From: Cucumis sativus
Lineage: Eukaryota; Streptophyta; Magnoliopsida; Cucurbitales; Cucurbitaceae
Assembly: GCF_000004075.3 (NCBI RefSeq)
Contig: NC_026658.2
Coordinates: 15,550,075-15,614,074 of the forward strand
Direction of reading: 5' to 3'
Length of the DNA: 64,000 bases
Made by a program: the position numbers and the translations under genes. The notes below the pieces were generated by a model. It did not search any database. It worked only from the letters and a program-made list of their open reading frames with translations, and had not been told where the DNA came from. Positions 50,377 to 62,247 of the stretch are shown in pieces (the first letter of the stretch is position 1; the number at the start of each line of letters is the position of its first letter).

Positions 50377-52593
50377 ATGGAAGATTTTTGCGATCTCCGC
50401 CGTGCTGTTTTTCATCGAATCGGCGTTAATGCGGAGGCGGCGGGGGATAGGTTTCCGCCGTGGAGTGTACTGGAGACGAAGGAATTGCTGGCGATTAGAG
50501 CGGCTTTGGATAAGAATTTCTCGGAGATGAAACAGAATAGAATGCTTTGGATTTCGGTGGCCGAAAAGATGAAGGCTAAAGGCTTTAATCGAAGCGACGA
50601 GCAGTGTAAATGTAAATGGAAAAATCTCGTCACTCGTTATAAGGTAATCAAATGAATACTCTTTTTTTTAGGGTTTTTGATATGTAACCGCTACCTTTAA
50701 TTTATTATATAACAAAATATTTTCTCCGTTATAATTTTATTAAAATTTTATTTTAAAAAAGTCGAGTTTAGAATTTTAATATACACAAAATTTAATTTAA
50801 TTTAATGAAAATTTTAGACATATTATTAATTACAAAGTTGAAGATATAGAGTTGTATCAAATACAAAACCAAAAGTTTATACATCTATTAAATATTTTTG
50901 AATCGTCATATTTTATATTCTCTAGTTCTCCCCTTTCACGTATTGTTCATATATACATATAGAAATTTTATAACTAAATAAACACAAAGCCTAAAGAATT
51001 TGATACTAAACTTAATTAAACTCACAGTTTTGTCATCAAACTAATTAAACTCTTAAAAAAATAATATGAATAATTATTTGTCAAATCTGAGGAGTTAAGG
51101 CATCAAATCTAACAAATTTTCTTTACCATCTTAAATGGACCTATCGTCAAAAAAATTGAAAAAAAAAATACAATGTTGGAATGCTTAATTAGCTTAGGGT
51201 TTAGGATTCTCACTATAGTCTTCATCAAATTTGGATTCTTAACTAAATTAAAAAAAAAAAAACTTAAAATTATTTTTTCTTGGAATTTTGAAATCAAAAG
51301 GTAAAAAAGGATGAATAGAAATAACATTTATAAGCTTAATCTAGAAACTTGGCATGTGATTTATTTGTTATTGTAATTATTATTATTATTATTAACAACT
51401 GGTGTACTGATTTGATTTTTTAGAAACAGGGAAATAAAAAAAAAATGGTGACAAAGGATTTTGCAGCCATGAAGTAATAGAATAATTAAAGTGTGATATT
51501 TAATTTCGAGAAGGAAGTGTACAAGTTACTCGCTAAATAATTTCTATATAGTATAACAATAAACTTTATAATATAAATAAAGAACTTTGACACATTAATC
51601 ATATAAGAAAAGACATTGCATATCAATGAAATATTCCTAAATTTTCTCTCTCTAAAAAAGAAGAACATATTGTCAACTAGAAACTTAATTGATATATGTG
51701 CTAAAGACCGAAATACACGTACTTCAAATCTCTAACTAAAGTAATCAATATATTTCTATATAACAATTGAAATTAATTTATATAAAACTATCAAGTCATT
51801 TTCGAGTGGGAGAAAATTCTTTAAATATTTTAAATATATAATTACAAACAAATTAACTTATAAAAATATTAAAAAAAGAGAGAGAATTAAGTAAAAAAAA
51901 AAAAAACAAAGATAAATTGTTAATTACCAAACATAATCACAAGTATATTACTTGTGTGTGTAAATTGTTAATAGACAAAGATAAAATAAGGCACTGTGTG
52001 TTAACTATGAAACAATTTTTCTCGTTTTTTTTTTTTTTTTTATTCTCTTTACTAACTCTCAGCAGTTTTTACACATACAGGGTTGTGAAACTATGGATCC
52101 CAAAGCTCTAAAGCATCAATTTCCGTTTTACGACGACCTTCATACAATTTTTACTGCAAGGATGCAAAAGAATTGGTGGGTCGAAGCCGAAAACCGATCT
52201 GGAGGCTCGAAAAGGAAACCAAACGAGGATCCCAATGGTGATAGGGAATTAGAAAACGAAGAAAAAACAAAAACGAAAAATGGCACAAAAAAGAGGAAAT
52301 GGAAAAGGGATAATCCTGAAGAACATGAGAGGAATTTGAAGGAAATATTGAAGGATTTTGTGAAAAGAGAGATGGAAATGGAGAGGGAATGGAGAGAAGC
52401 ATTTAGGGTTAGAGAAGAAGAGAGAAGGTTAAAAGAGGAAGAATGGAGAATGAAAATGGAAGGCATTGAGAGAGAGAAAATGATGATGGAGATTTTATGG
52501 AGAGAAAGTGAGGACAAAAGAAGGGAAAGAGAAGAAGCAAGAGCTCAGAAAACAGATGCTTTGATCTCTGCTTTGTTGACCAACCTCACGTAA
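50377..52593 (+). CDS. Trihelix transcription factor, GT-3a/GT-3b type, 2 exons, 259 aa
   Basis: Exon 1 is 50377-50643 and exon 2 is 52081-52593, joined in phase 0 through a 1.4-kb GT-AG intron, giving 780 nt. The trihelix DNA-binding domain spans about residues 28-115, with the three spaced tryptophans at W29, W58 and W81 that form its core. The fourth amphipathic helix follows (FPFYDDLHTIFTARM). Next comes a basic, charged stretch with likely nuclear signals (GGSKRKPNE; KKRKWKRD), then a long Glu/Arg/Lys-rich coiled coil (about 160-250) for dimer formation. GT-3 factors bind GT-element/GTTAC-like sites and often respond to light, salt or pathogens. The intron position inside the DNA-binding domain fits the GT-3 clade; Arabidopsis At5g01380 is the likely counterpart by position. 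It is slightly shorter than the Arabidopsis proteins as I recall them. The ATG is the first in the open frame. Confidence 0.93.
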
Positions 52594-55500
52594 TTAAGGT
52601 AAGGTTATTGAAGGTATTTGGTAACAAAATTAAGTAACAGTTAAGTTATATATTTGGACAACTTAAAGGATATATTATTACATGATCTAATTCATTATGG
52701 ACCCGTAATTTTGTATATACAAGTGTGATTTGTTGAGTAAAGACCAGATTACTGTTCTTAGGAGGTTATGTACAACTGTAGGATCAACACAATTAATTCA
52801 TACATGCAAAGTTTACAGTCCCAAAATACTATGGCGTTCCAACCACACCTATTTGCGATTTGATAGTGAAGGTTTCCCCATTGTTGCAGAGCTGAAGAAG
52901 ACCACAAACTCTTTGAAGGTTGTTATGATCTAAGCTCCAGGTAATTCAACAATAATTTAAATCATGAATTTGAGTTTTATAAAATTTTCAACAACTCTTT
53001 CATCTCATAGTATAATTAATTTAAGATTGCCATTTTTAGGACTTATTTAATCACAAAAGTGGGGTTATAAATTAACTTAGAAATTTGTATCACCGAATAA
53101 GAATTTGAATTATTTTGTAAGTTGAATCATTGTTTAATGATGACACTTAAATTCAAATATGCATGTCGTTCAATTAAAATGATCTTCATGATCTTCTCTC
53201 TAATCTTTATCAAGATATTTTCTTAATTAAGAACATAGCATTGTTTTAGATGTGGGGAAAAGATACAAATTTTATCATTTATAAAAAAAAAAAATTATGA
53301 TTTTTCATTTTTTTTAAATAATGTTCTATAAAGGTATGCATATGTTTTTTCCACCTAAAGTAAAGGTATATGTAATTATGTATCTATGAATTATTAACAA
53401 GTAGACTACCAATTTATCCCAAGTTGATTATTGATTGAATATATATATATATATAAAAGCTCATAAGTTATTCTAGGATATATAAAACAAATATAGAAAT
53501 TAATTTAATTAAGAAAATTTAGGATATGTGTTATTTAGAATCAGAATGATGGTAAATAATGGTAAATATCAGTTGGGAGATTGACTTTTACTTGAAATAA
53601 TTTTCTTTCATCTCTTATAACACAATAATTTTGTAGATGTTAATTACATTGGATATATGGGCTACCTTTCATTTGCATATAATTTTTTTAAAAATGTTAA
53701 AATTTAAATTGTTGTGTTTTCCTTAGTTAAATGTATAATAGTTTAGAATTTTGCTATAATGTTTCTTAATAATTAAATTATTTGCTCAAGTAGATATAAT
53801 TTGACATACCTAAATGATCATTTGGTGCGTTTTCATGTAAACAAAATTTTCTTTATGGGAGCTAGCATTAAGGATCAATCTTATACATACAAACCTATGA
53901 TCTTCAAAATGTTATATGCTAATTTAGCCTCATATATACCCCATGATAGCTAGAGAGGGGACTAACTCATTATTCCTAATAAGAGTTGCATATGCAGGTC
54001 TCTTTGCAAGTATATGATCATAGAGTTACAGGGAATTTTAATGCTTTTATAGATTTTGAATTTCCATCCATGTTCAGATATCTTTTATCTTGATTGTTCC
54101 ATGCTTAGTGGTCGTAATACATTTTGATTATTGACCATTTTTCATTATTAGAGATAGCAACGAGGTATGGCTAAGATAGAATAGACTACTCAATCCTCAC
54201 CCACTCAAGTGAAAATATTTTATCTTCATCAGCCTGTTTAATTCATTTCCATTCCCATTCCAAAAAGTTAAGTCAGAATTAGTGAACATTTCTCATGTTA
54301 TTTTTTTTAGTGCAGTTAACAATGAAAAGGACTAACAATATAATAAATTTCATTCATTGTATAAGATTTTCCTTAATTTGTAGGCAATATAAATGAATAG
54401 CACATCGATTATAGTACTAAATGTCTTTTTGAAGAAAAGAGGTAAAATGAAGAAAGGGACAAATCCATTAAAGTGAGAAACATGATATGATCATACTATA
54501 TATCAACACACCAATTAATAACCATCAAGATTTTATATATAGTATATTATAAGTTATCAACGTGTCTGTCAAAATAATTGATATCACAATTGGGAAATGA
54601 TAAAAATAAATCATTTAAAAAAGAAACAAATATAATATATATATATATATATATAAAAAGCTTAAATTATGAAAATACCTTTGAAGATTATTATATGTTC
54701 AAAAAGTACAGCAATTGTTTATTTATTTATTTATAATTGAGTATTGGTATTTTATAAACGTTTCAAAGAGAAATGTTTGAGTAGAGATCTTTTAAAATAT
54801 TGGATGAAAAAAAGGTCTAACTTACCTTTACTTTGGAGATTATTATATTTGGCTTATAAAATTTTAAAAGTATCTTATATATATGTTTATGAACTTTAAA
54901 GATTAGTCTAATACATTCTTCAACAATCAATTTCATTCATTAAATTTCTAAAAATGTAGATACTAGATGTTTTTTGTATCAGATAAGTGATCACCGATCT
55001 ACAATTTTACATATTTTTACCCTCATGTATATTAATCATAAGATTGTGAAGTTAGATTTTCATTGAACACAAAATTGAATTTTATAATCAAAATAAGTTT
55101 AATTCAATTGACATCAAACACGTACTATCAACTTTGAAATCAGAAGTTTGATGTTCTACAGTCCATGATATTCTAAAAGATCCAAGATTAGCTTCTTTTT
55201 AATGAAGCATTAATAGTTAATCTTGATCTTCATCTTAGTTAGAATTATTCCGTAGAGAGAGAAACCGTCGTATAGAATAATAGTTACACCTTTTTATTAA
55301 ACTAATAGTTGAAGAGTGATTTTTGGAATGGTTCCTAAACAATATAACAACAATCCTCAAATCAAGATCATTCCCTTTTATCTTTTACACTGCAACAAAT
55401 ATATCCCTTTGGAAAGTTGAACCCAAATCAATATATGGTCGCCTCCAATGAAGGCTCAAAACTAAAGGGCTCGATTGGGATTTTTTTGTGTGTGTGATGG

Positions 55501-58500
55501 GCAGAATGACGTTATCAGATTTTGAAAGAACAATGAAGAAAACCAAAAGAAAGAAAAGCTTGAGTTTGAAGCTTTAGAATGAGATTGGGTGAAGAAAAAA
55601 TATGAAAGGTGCGTGGGTTAATTGGTCCATTTTGAATGAGCACAAGGTGTGTTCGACGTGGGGTCTCAATGAATATATTTATATCTATATTTTTTTGGCT
55701 TTTAATCAATCATTGCTTTTGTTGAGAAATGAAATCATGGGGTTTGCGTATTGCTTAATGCTTTGGTTTTTAATTATACAATGCTGCATTACCAATTCAT
55801 TTCCTTTTTTATTCTCACTTATTTCTCTCATCTTTCTATTCCCCTTCAATTCATTTTTCTTAAACACTTCATGTGTTATTATTTTCAAACTTTGCTAAAC
55901 CCTAAACCCATTCTCCTCTTGTATTTTGTATGATATTGCACAATTGATAGTTGTCTACAAGTAGTTCTTATACTATTCCGATGTAAATATGTTAATTATT
56001 TTAAATGAAGGCGTGTCATTTGTAGTGAGAGTTGAAGAGAGTGATTGAGTTTTGTAATTAAGAGATTGAACTATCTAATTTTAAGATGCTAACTAAGTGT
56101 TTTGTGTTTATTGAATTTGTTTGTGATTCATCAAAATCAACTTAAGTTAGTCACTAAATTAATTGGTAATTAGCAAGGCATCATTTGAATTTTTTTTCTT
56201 AATTTAGGTTTATTTTTTCCCTAGATTCCACTAATGATTCTCACTTTTTTTAGAAACGTCTGAATTATTCTTAATTAATTAAATTATAATTTTTATAAAA
56301 AAAAAACTACTTTTTTTTTTTAATGTTTTTCTAGTTTAGCTTGTTTTTTTAAAAAAGACAACCAGAGAGAGGTGGATGAAAAAATAAAGGGTCGTCACAA
56401 AAGCAAACAGAATAATAACGACACAAAGAATGATAATTTAATTCAATGAAAAATCACCTACTTTTGGAGAACAGTACTGTGTTCGATGGAGCAAAACTTC
56501 ACTATATAAAGAGTTTAGCAATTACAACAAAAGTATTTTTTCTGCTAGACTCTGCCTTAAGTAATTACTACATAGTTTGCTCTTCAACATTTCAACTTAA
56601 GCTCCCTTAAGTTTGAGCTTCTCAACTTCCACAAAAATGCTTCTTCAAGCTTTGTATAATTGGGTCCCTCAATACAATATACTTAGGCTTGCCCTAAGAG
56701 TGAGATCCCCTCATATTCACTATATTTAGACTCCTCTTAAAATAAAATATTAATATCAAACTCTTCTCAAGTTCTACAATGGCTACCGAATCAAAATTCT
56801 CAACAACAAGCACAAATTTTCAATATCAATACAGGAAGGTTGAGGCTTAGACAAACCTTAAGCTCAAAACGTTCAATTCACACACTTTACCGATGAGACA
56901 ACTCACCCTAAAAATAAATTATGAGAACACAATATAAATATGGCTAGCTATGAAAATACATTTTGGAGATATATATTATTTGCAAAAGAATAAAGAAGGT
57001 AAGTACGACCTGAGAAAAAAGATCTATAAATTCCACAATTATATATGAAAAGAATGTTTTGCTACCATTATTATGCCAACAACTATATATTATGTATCTT
57101 CTTGAGATGTTGTTCAACATGATACTTAAGTTTTGCCTTCAAATAAAATCAGTCTAACACGTTTAAATAACAAACATCACGTGCGTGTTGAGAAAATTTG
57201 AATCTCTAGCATATCCGACCTATTAAATACTGTCAAATATGTGACGTGGTCTACTTTCTACCGTGTTTAAAAGAAAATATTTAAGTGATCAAGTTAAAAT
57301 ATATATATATGTGTGTATATTTATTTTATTTAGATAATAATAATACAAATGGAGTCTCAATATAATAATTGTTGTTTTAAATTCAAGTAATTAAATAAAA
57401 TATTATTAATGTATTGTTGATCTTCTAGTCGTACTCATTAATAGCCATGATTAAAACATCACTAACGAATTGAAATCAAATCACTACATTTTTTAGTGTG
57501 AATTGGTGGTTCTAAATCATGAAAACTTAGAACTGTCCATAAATAAAATCCATATCCTAAATTTCCTTTTCTTTTTCTTTTTTTGAAAACATAATTTCTC
57601 CATTTTTTCTTCAATAGACATTTCATCAAACATTTTCTTGAATCTTTTCATCAATATTATCCCAAAATCCTTTTCTGTTAACATCATTCACAAATTCATA
57701 TAATTTAAAAAAAAAAAGTAATAAATAAATCATTTATTGAAAGAAAAGAAAAAATAAAAACAACACGTGCCGGCACATAAATATATAAAAATAATTAGGA
57801 CGTAATTGCGTTTGATTACACTTTAAGAACAATAATAATGAATTGTACAATAATATTTATAAATAATTGTAAATATAGTAAATTCTAAGTTTTGGTTGCA
57901 TTCAGTTATATTAAAAAATATTTTAGACATAAATTTTATGTTTATAACTCTCCTAAAAAATAAATAAAAAAACAAGTGAAATTATAAGGATTTGGATCAC
58001 TTAAAATTCTGAATTAAAATCTTAAAAAGAAAAAGAAAAATACAAGAATAAATGTAAATTGGAGTGAAATAATAAAATCAATATATAGTTTTATATTAAA
58101 ATGTGAAATTTGGTCCATTTTTCTTTAAATTATTTGGAAATAATTGCTTAATATATATTTTTTTCTTTTTTGCTATTTTTGTGAAATATTGAGTTTAAAT
58201 GATTTTTGAGCTCGTTTAATTTTAGATTCTAATGAAAATAGCCAACAAATTGTTTAATAAATCTATTCACTTATTAAAGCTTAGAATAATAAACCGATAT
58301 ACTAATTAAATTAAAACTTTAATTGTTGAAATTTGAGAAATATAAATTCATTTTTCTACATTAAAATAAAAAAAAAATCTCGTTTAGAGAATATTTTTTT
58401 GAAAAAAATGAAGGAATAATTATAAAAGTAATGAATTGAGTACTATTTTGGAGCAGGAATAAAATAACAATTTCTTAAAGGATTTCCAAAAGAAGAAAAA

Positions 58501-58760
58501 CTTTGCTGACTCAATAAAAAAAATTATGGCGTACGTTTGTGTCTCTTTTTATTATTTACATTTATATTATAGAGAATGAATGTTTGTCTTATACATATCT
58601 ATAATCTCATAAATTGACCTGAAATCTTTTAGAGAGAAAAAAGACATAAAAATTTATAAATTCACCAAAATGAAAAGATTCAGAATCTGCTTTGAGAGAG
58701 AAATTGACCAATTAGATGTGAAGAAATGAAAACAAAAATTAAAATTAGGGTATCAAACCC
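52594..58760. other. Gene-poor spacer between trihelix and TBL genes
   Basis: Very AT-rich. I see no supportable gene; the short open frames at 52730 and 55602 have no recognisable domain. An (AT)n run is at about 54634-54655. A possible LTR lies at 56370-56900. Confidence 0.6.
56370..56900 (-). mobile_element. Possible solo or remnant LTR
   Basis: On the minus strand the sequence reads TAGTGAAGTTTTGCTCCATC...CTCCAAAAGTAGGTGATTTT...ATTGAATTAAATTATC..TTTGTGTCGTTATTATTC. This has the feel of the 3' part of plant Copia LTRs. No primer site or partner LTR was found, so the call is tentative. Confidence 0.33.
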
Positions 58761-58934
58761 ACCCACCCCCACCCTTCTTAACCTCCATAAAGAAGAGCTA
58801 ATAAAACTCAAAGCCAACCACACTTTTCTTTAGCTTCACTCCTACTCAAACACTCCATCCATAAAATATTACCTTAAACTCCCCTAAAATAACCTCCTCC
58901 TCTTCTTCATTCTCTCCTCAACCTTTCCTAACTA

Positions 58935-58960
58935 CATTTCTTTTCTTTTCTTTTCTTCTT
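58935..58960 (+). repeat. Pyrimidine tract in the TBL 5' leader
   Basis: TTTCTTTTCTTTTCTTTTCT directly precedes the start codon of the TBL3-like gene. It is the last of several CT-rich stretches in the leader (58870-58960). CT tracts are common in plant 5' UTRs and core promoters. Confidence 0.7.
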
Positions 58961-58962
58961 GC

Positions 58963-61320
58963 ATGCCCTCTATGAGCTTGTTGGCGTCTTCTCCCTCGGG
59001 CCTCATGGCCAAACCGCCCTCGGTCGCCCGACTCAAGCCTCACCTCCCCTTCCTCACTGTCGTCCTCTGTGCCTTTGCCTTCCTTGCTCTCTTCTACACC
59101 GAGCGCATCACTTTCTTCTCTTCCGCCTCCATTTTTAAACTCAAGTCCTGTCCTCGAAAATCCACCCCTTTCAAGACAAGTAGGTTTTATTATCGTCCTA
59201 ATAAAATATTGTTACTCTTCCTTGGTTAAGTTCTTTCAATTCTATGAGTTGCATTCTTTCATGAATGGAATTGAAAGAATACAATGCTAAACGAGGAGTC
59301 ACGTAAATATTCAAATAGACATAGAGTAAACCAACTTTGAATTTTATAATTCTAGTTGAAAAAAAAATGATTGCAGTTCAACTAACGGTCAAATTATACA
59401 GTTGCACTCACGATTACTTCATCCTTGACCCCTTTAGTTTCCTTACAGGGGAGAAGCCAAAGGCAGAGGAGCAGTGGAGAGACCCATTGATGGACGACCG
59501 GTTCGAGTTTGACCCAGAGGAATGCAGCGTAGTGAACGGGAAGTGGGTCTTTAACAGGTCGATCAAGCCGTTGTACACGGACGAATCGTGCCCGTATCTA
59601 GACCGGCAAGTGTCATGCGTGAAGAACGGACGGGAGGATTCGGATTACCGGCATTGGGAGTGGCAACCAGATGAATGCAGATTGCCAAGGTTTGAGTTTG
59701 TGTTTGGTGATGAATTGAAGTAAAACAGAGAAGTAAAGTTAAAAGAAATTGGTTTGGAAATGACAGATTTAATGCAGAAATTGCACTGAAAAAGCTTAGA
59801 GGGAAGAGGCTAATGTTCGTTGGGGATTCATTACAGCGTGGGCAATGGCAATCACTTGTTTGTATGGTTGAGTGGATGATTCCTGAAGATCAAAAATCTC
59901 TCAAGCGAGGCCGATTTCACTCTGTTTTTACTATTAAGGTACCTTCTCATTCTCTTTTCTTATTTTCTTTAAACCAAAATTTGATTTTTTTTTATAAATT
60001 AAGATGGTAAAAATGTTTTAAATTTAGAACCTTTTATCAAAATCAAACTCAAAACAAATAACTAAAAGTGTAACATTTTTAGAGTTATAAATCAAATAAA
60101 AACTACATCTAATTCTATTTTGACATTTGTTTTGTTTAGTGTTTGTGCTTTCAAACCTACAATTTTAGTATTGGTACTTTTAAAATAGAAAAATTGTAGT
60201 GTAAATAACAAATCTACTAAAAATATTTATAAATATAGCAAAATTTTATCAATGATAGACATTTACACGTGTCTATCAATGATAGATAATGATAATCTAT
60301 CGGTGTTTATCGTTATTTATCCTTACTATATTTATAAATATTTAGATTTATTTGATTATATCTAAAAACAACTCTTTAATAAAACTTATTTGAGGTAAAT
60401 ATGGTTGAATCATTCATGTATATGATGATGGGGGCATGGTTTCAGGAATACAAGGCTACAATAGAGTTCTATTGGGCTCCATTTCTAGTGCACTCAAATT
60501 CAGACAATCCCATCATTGGAGATCCAAGGCAAAGAATATTGAGAGTGGACTCGGTTGCAAACCACTCCAAGCATTGGACTAATGTTGACATTCTTGTCTT
60601 CAATACCTACGTTTGGTGGATGAGTGGCGTTAGAATTAAATCCTTGTAACCTCTCTCTTTCTCCCTCTATTTATAATATGAGTTGCATTTGCTTTTAAGT
60701 TATTGAAAAAGGAATTAAGTTTAATTTAGAAAATTAAAATGATGTGTAGATGGGGATCGTTTGAGAATGGAGAAGAAGGATATGAAGAATTTGATACACC
60801 AATTGCATATACAATGGGATTAAAGACTTGGGCCAATTGGGTTGACTCAAATGTCAATCCCAATATCACACGTGTCTTCTTTACAACTATGTCTCCAACT
60901 CACACAAGGTCTTTCTCTTTACCCTTTCTCCGCCCATTTCCTTTTTCCAATGTGTTAGAAAGATGATTTTATTTGTACAATCACAGGAGTATGGATTGGG
61001 GGAGAGTGAATGGGAGCAAATGCTTCAACGAAACAAAGCCAATCAAAAACAAGAAATTTTGGGGGAGCGGAGCCGATAAAGGAATAATGAGTGTGGTCTC
61101 TAAAATAGTTCACAAAATGAAAGTTCCGGTCACTTTTATCAACATTACCCAGCTTTCTGACTACCGTATCGACGCCCATTCCTCCATCTTCACCGAAACC
61201 GGCGGCAAGTTACTCACGCCGGAGCAAAAAGCCGATCCTCTTCACCACGCCGACTGCATCCACTGGTGCCTTCCCGGCGTTCCCGATACTTGGAATCAAA
61301 TTCTTTTCGCACATTTGTAA
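58963..61320 (+). CDS. TBL3: TBL3-like xylan O-acetyltransferase (DUF231/PC-esterase), 6 exons, 440 aa
   Basis: Exons: 58963-59179, 59449-59689, 59767-59938, 60446-60645, 60750-60908, 60987-61320, giving 1,323 nt ending TAA. It is a Golgi type II membrane protein: a short basic N-terminus, then one span at residues 28-46 (PFLTVVLCAFAFLALFYT). The PMR5N/TBL domain starts at FDPEECSVVNGKWVFN with conserved Cys and the CPYLDRQVSC block. The catalytic GDS motif is at residues 172-174 (MFVGDSLQRGQWQ), and the partner DxxH is D419-H422 (DCIHWCLPGVPDTWN). Together they form a Ser-His-Asp type esterase site. Relatives TBL3/TBL31/ESK1 add acetyl groups to xylose residues of xylan in secondary walls. 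The length is close to Arabidopsis TBL3 (At5g01360, recalled). An earlier in-frame Met-Pro-Ser-Met start was chosen; M4 or M15 would also keep the span. Intron 3 carries a foldback repeat. Confidence 0.94.
60205..60350. repeat. TATCA/TGATAG foldback repeat in TBL3 intron 3
   Basis: AATATAGCAAAATTTTATCA, ATGATAGACATTTACACGTG, TCTATCAATGATAGATAATG and ATCTATCGGTGTTTATCG follow one another, ending TACTATATTTATAAATATTT. Short inverted words pair around the centre. The same wording recurs at other places in the window. Confidence 0.6.
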
Positions 61321-62100
61321 TATTAAAGTTATAAAACCAAACCAAATTAAACAAGAGTTTGAGTCCCTTTTGGCAAAAGAAAAAACTTTGTACCAAGTCT
61401 TGGGAGGATCAAATGCAAATTAATTTTTCTTTCGAGGCTTTTTCTTTTATGGTATATGATAAGGAATTTGAAATATGGTTTGTCAAAATGTGTAAATTAT
61501 TTATTTATTGAAAAGGGTTATATTTTTAATTGAGTTTTTTTTATAATTTGATTTATATGATTTTGTAAGTGTTTAATTTTCTTTCTTGTAGGTTTAGAAA
61601 TTTCTTTTACTCATATAGGTTTTAGAAACTTTAGTTCAATTTATTATACGTCTTAAAATCTGTCAATGTTGTCGATTGACTTTGTTATATTTGTAAATTT
61701 TATTAAAGGTTGCTACAAATGTTTTATTATATATATATCCAAATATATTTGATTTTCTTATATATAAATAAAGGTGTCATACGTTACCTAGAAATGAAAA
61801 ACAACCAAACTTTTTTTATGGATTTGAATTAGTTTGATATTGTCTCTTTCGTGCGTCCGTAATCAAAATTATCCATAAACCGAGTTCAAACCGTTAGAAA
61901 GTCGAAAATCATTATTAAAATTATGTAATAGAAATGATAGGTTATTGTGTTATGACAGAAATGTGTGTCAATATGATAACTAACTTATAAATTAGATAGT
62001 CATAGACTATGCCACTGGTAGAACTTAGAAATCTATCAAATGGATATATTTATGTAAAAAATTTGGATAATTTACATTTTCGACCAGACGTTAATTAAAT
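61321..62100. other. Spacer between TBL3 and HCC1
   Basis: The first 200-300 bp is probably the TBL3 3' UTR. The remainder is AT-rich with no gene. A piece of the foldback family (TTTGTTATATTTGTAAATTT) is near 61682. Confidence 0.6.
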
Positions 62101-62104
62101 GGAT

Positions 62105-62230
62105 CGGGCCCATTAAAAAAGCCCATTCATAATGATCCAAAAGCTATTTACATAAATAGCTCTCCGCCTTCCCTCCAAATTCCGGCGACGAGGGTTTCCG
62201 AAGGCCATTTCCACGTTTCAGGGTTTTACG
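62105..62230 (+). promoter_or_regulatory. Site II (GGCCCA/AGCCCA) and telo-box-like motifs upstream of HCC1
   Basis: GGCCCA at 62107-62112 and AGCCCA at 62120-62125 are two closely spaced site II elements (TCP-factor targets). AGGGTTT occurs at about 62188 and again near 62220, which is a telo-box-like half (AAACCCT). This pairing is well known in promoters of plant genes for mitochondrial and ribosomal proteins. It lies 30-140 bp before the HCC1 start codon, so the transcription start is likely within or just after it. Confidence 0.6.
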
Positions 62231-62247
62231 AGAATTTACGGTTCACA

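Noticed and set aside
52140..52517. 125-aa minus-strand frame in trihelix exon 2
   Set aside because: The mirror of a Glu/Lys/Arg-rich coding exon gives a Ser/Phe/Leu-rich shadow; the plus-strand trihelix reading is clear.
52730..52933. 67-aa plus-strand frame after the trihelix gene
   Set aside because: Could be a third exon or a small gene, but no domain, no good splice signals, and the trihelix frame already ends properly at 52593.
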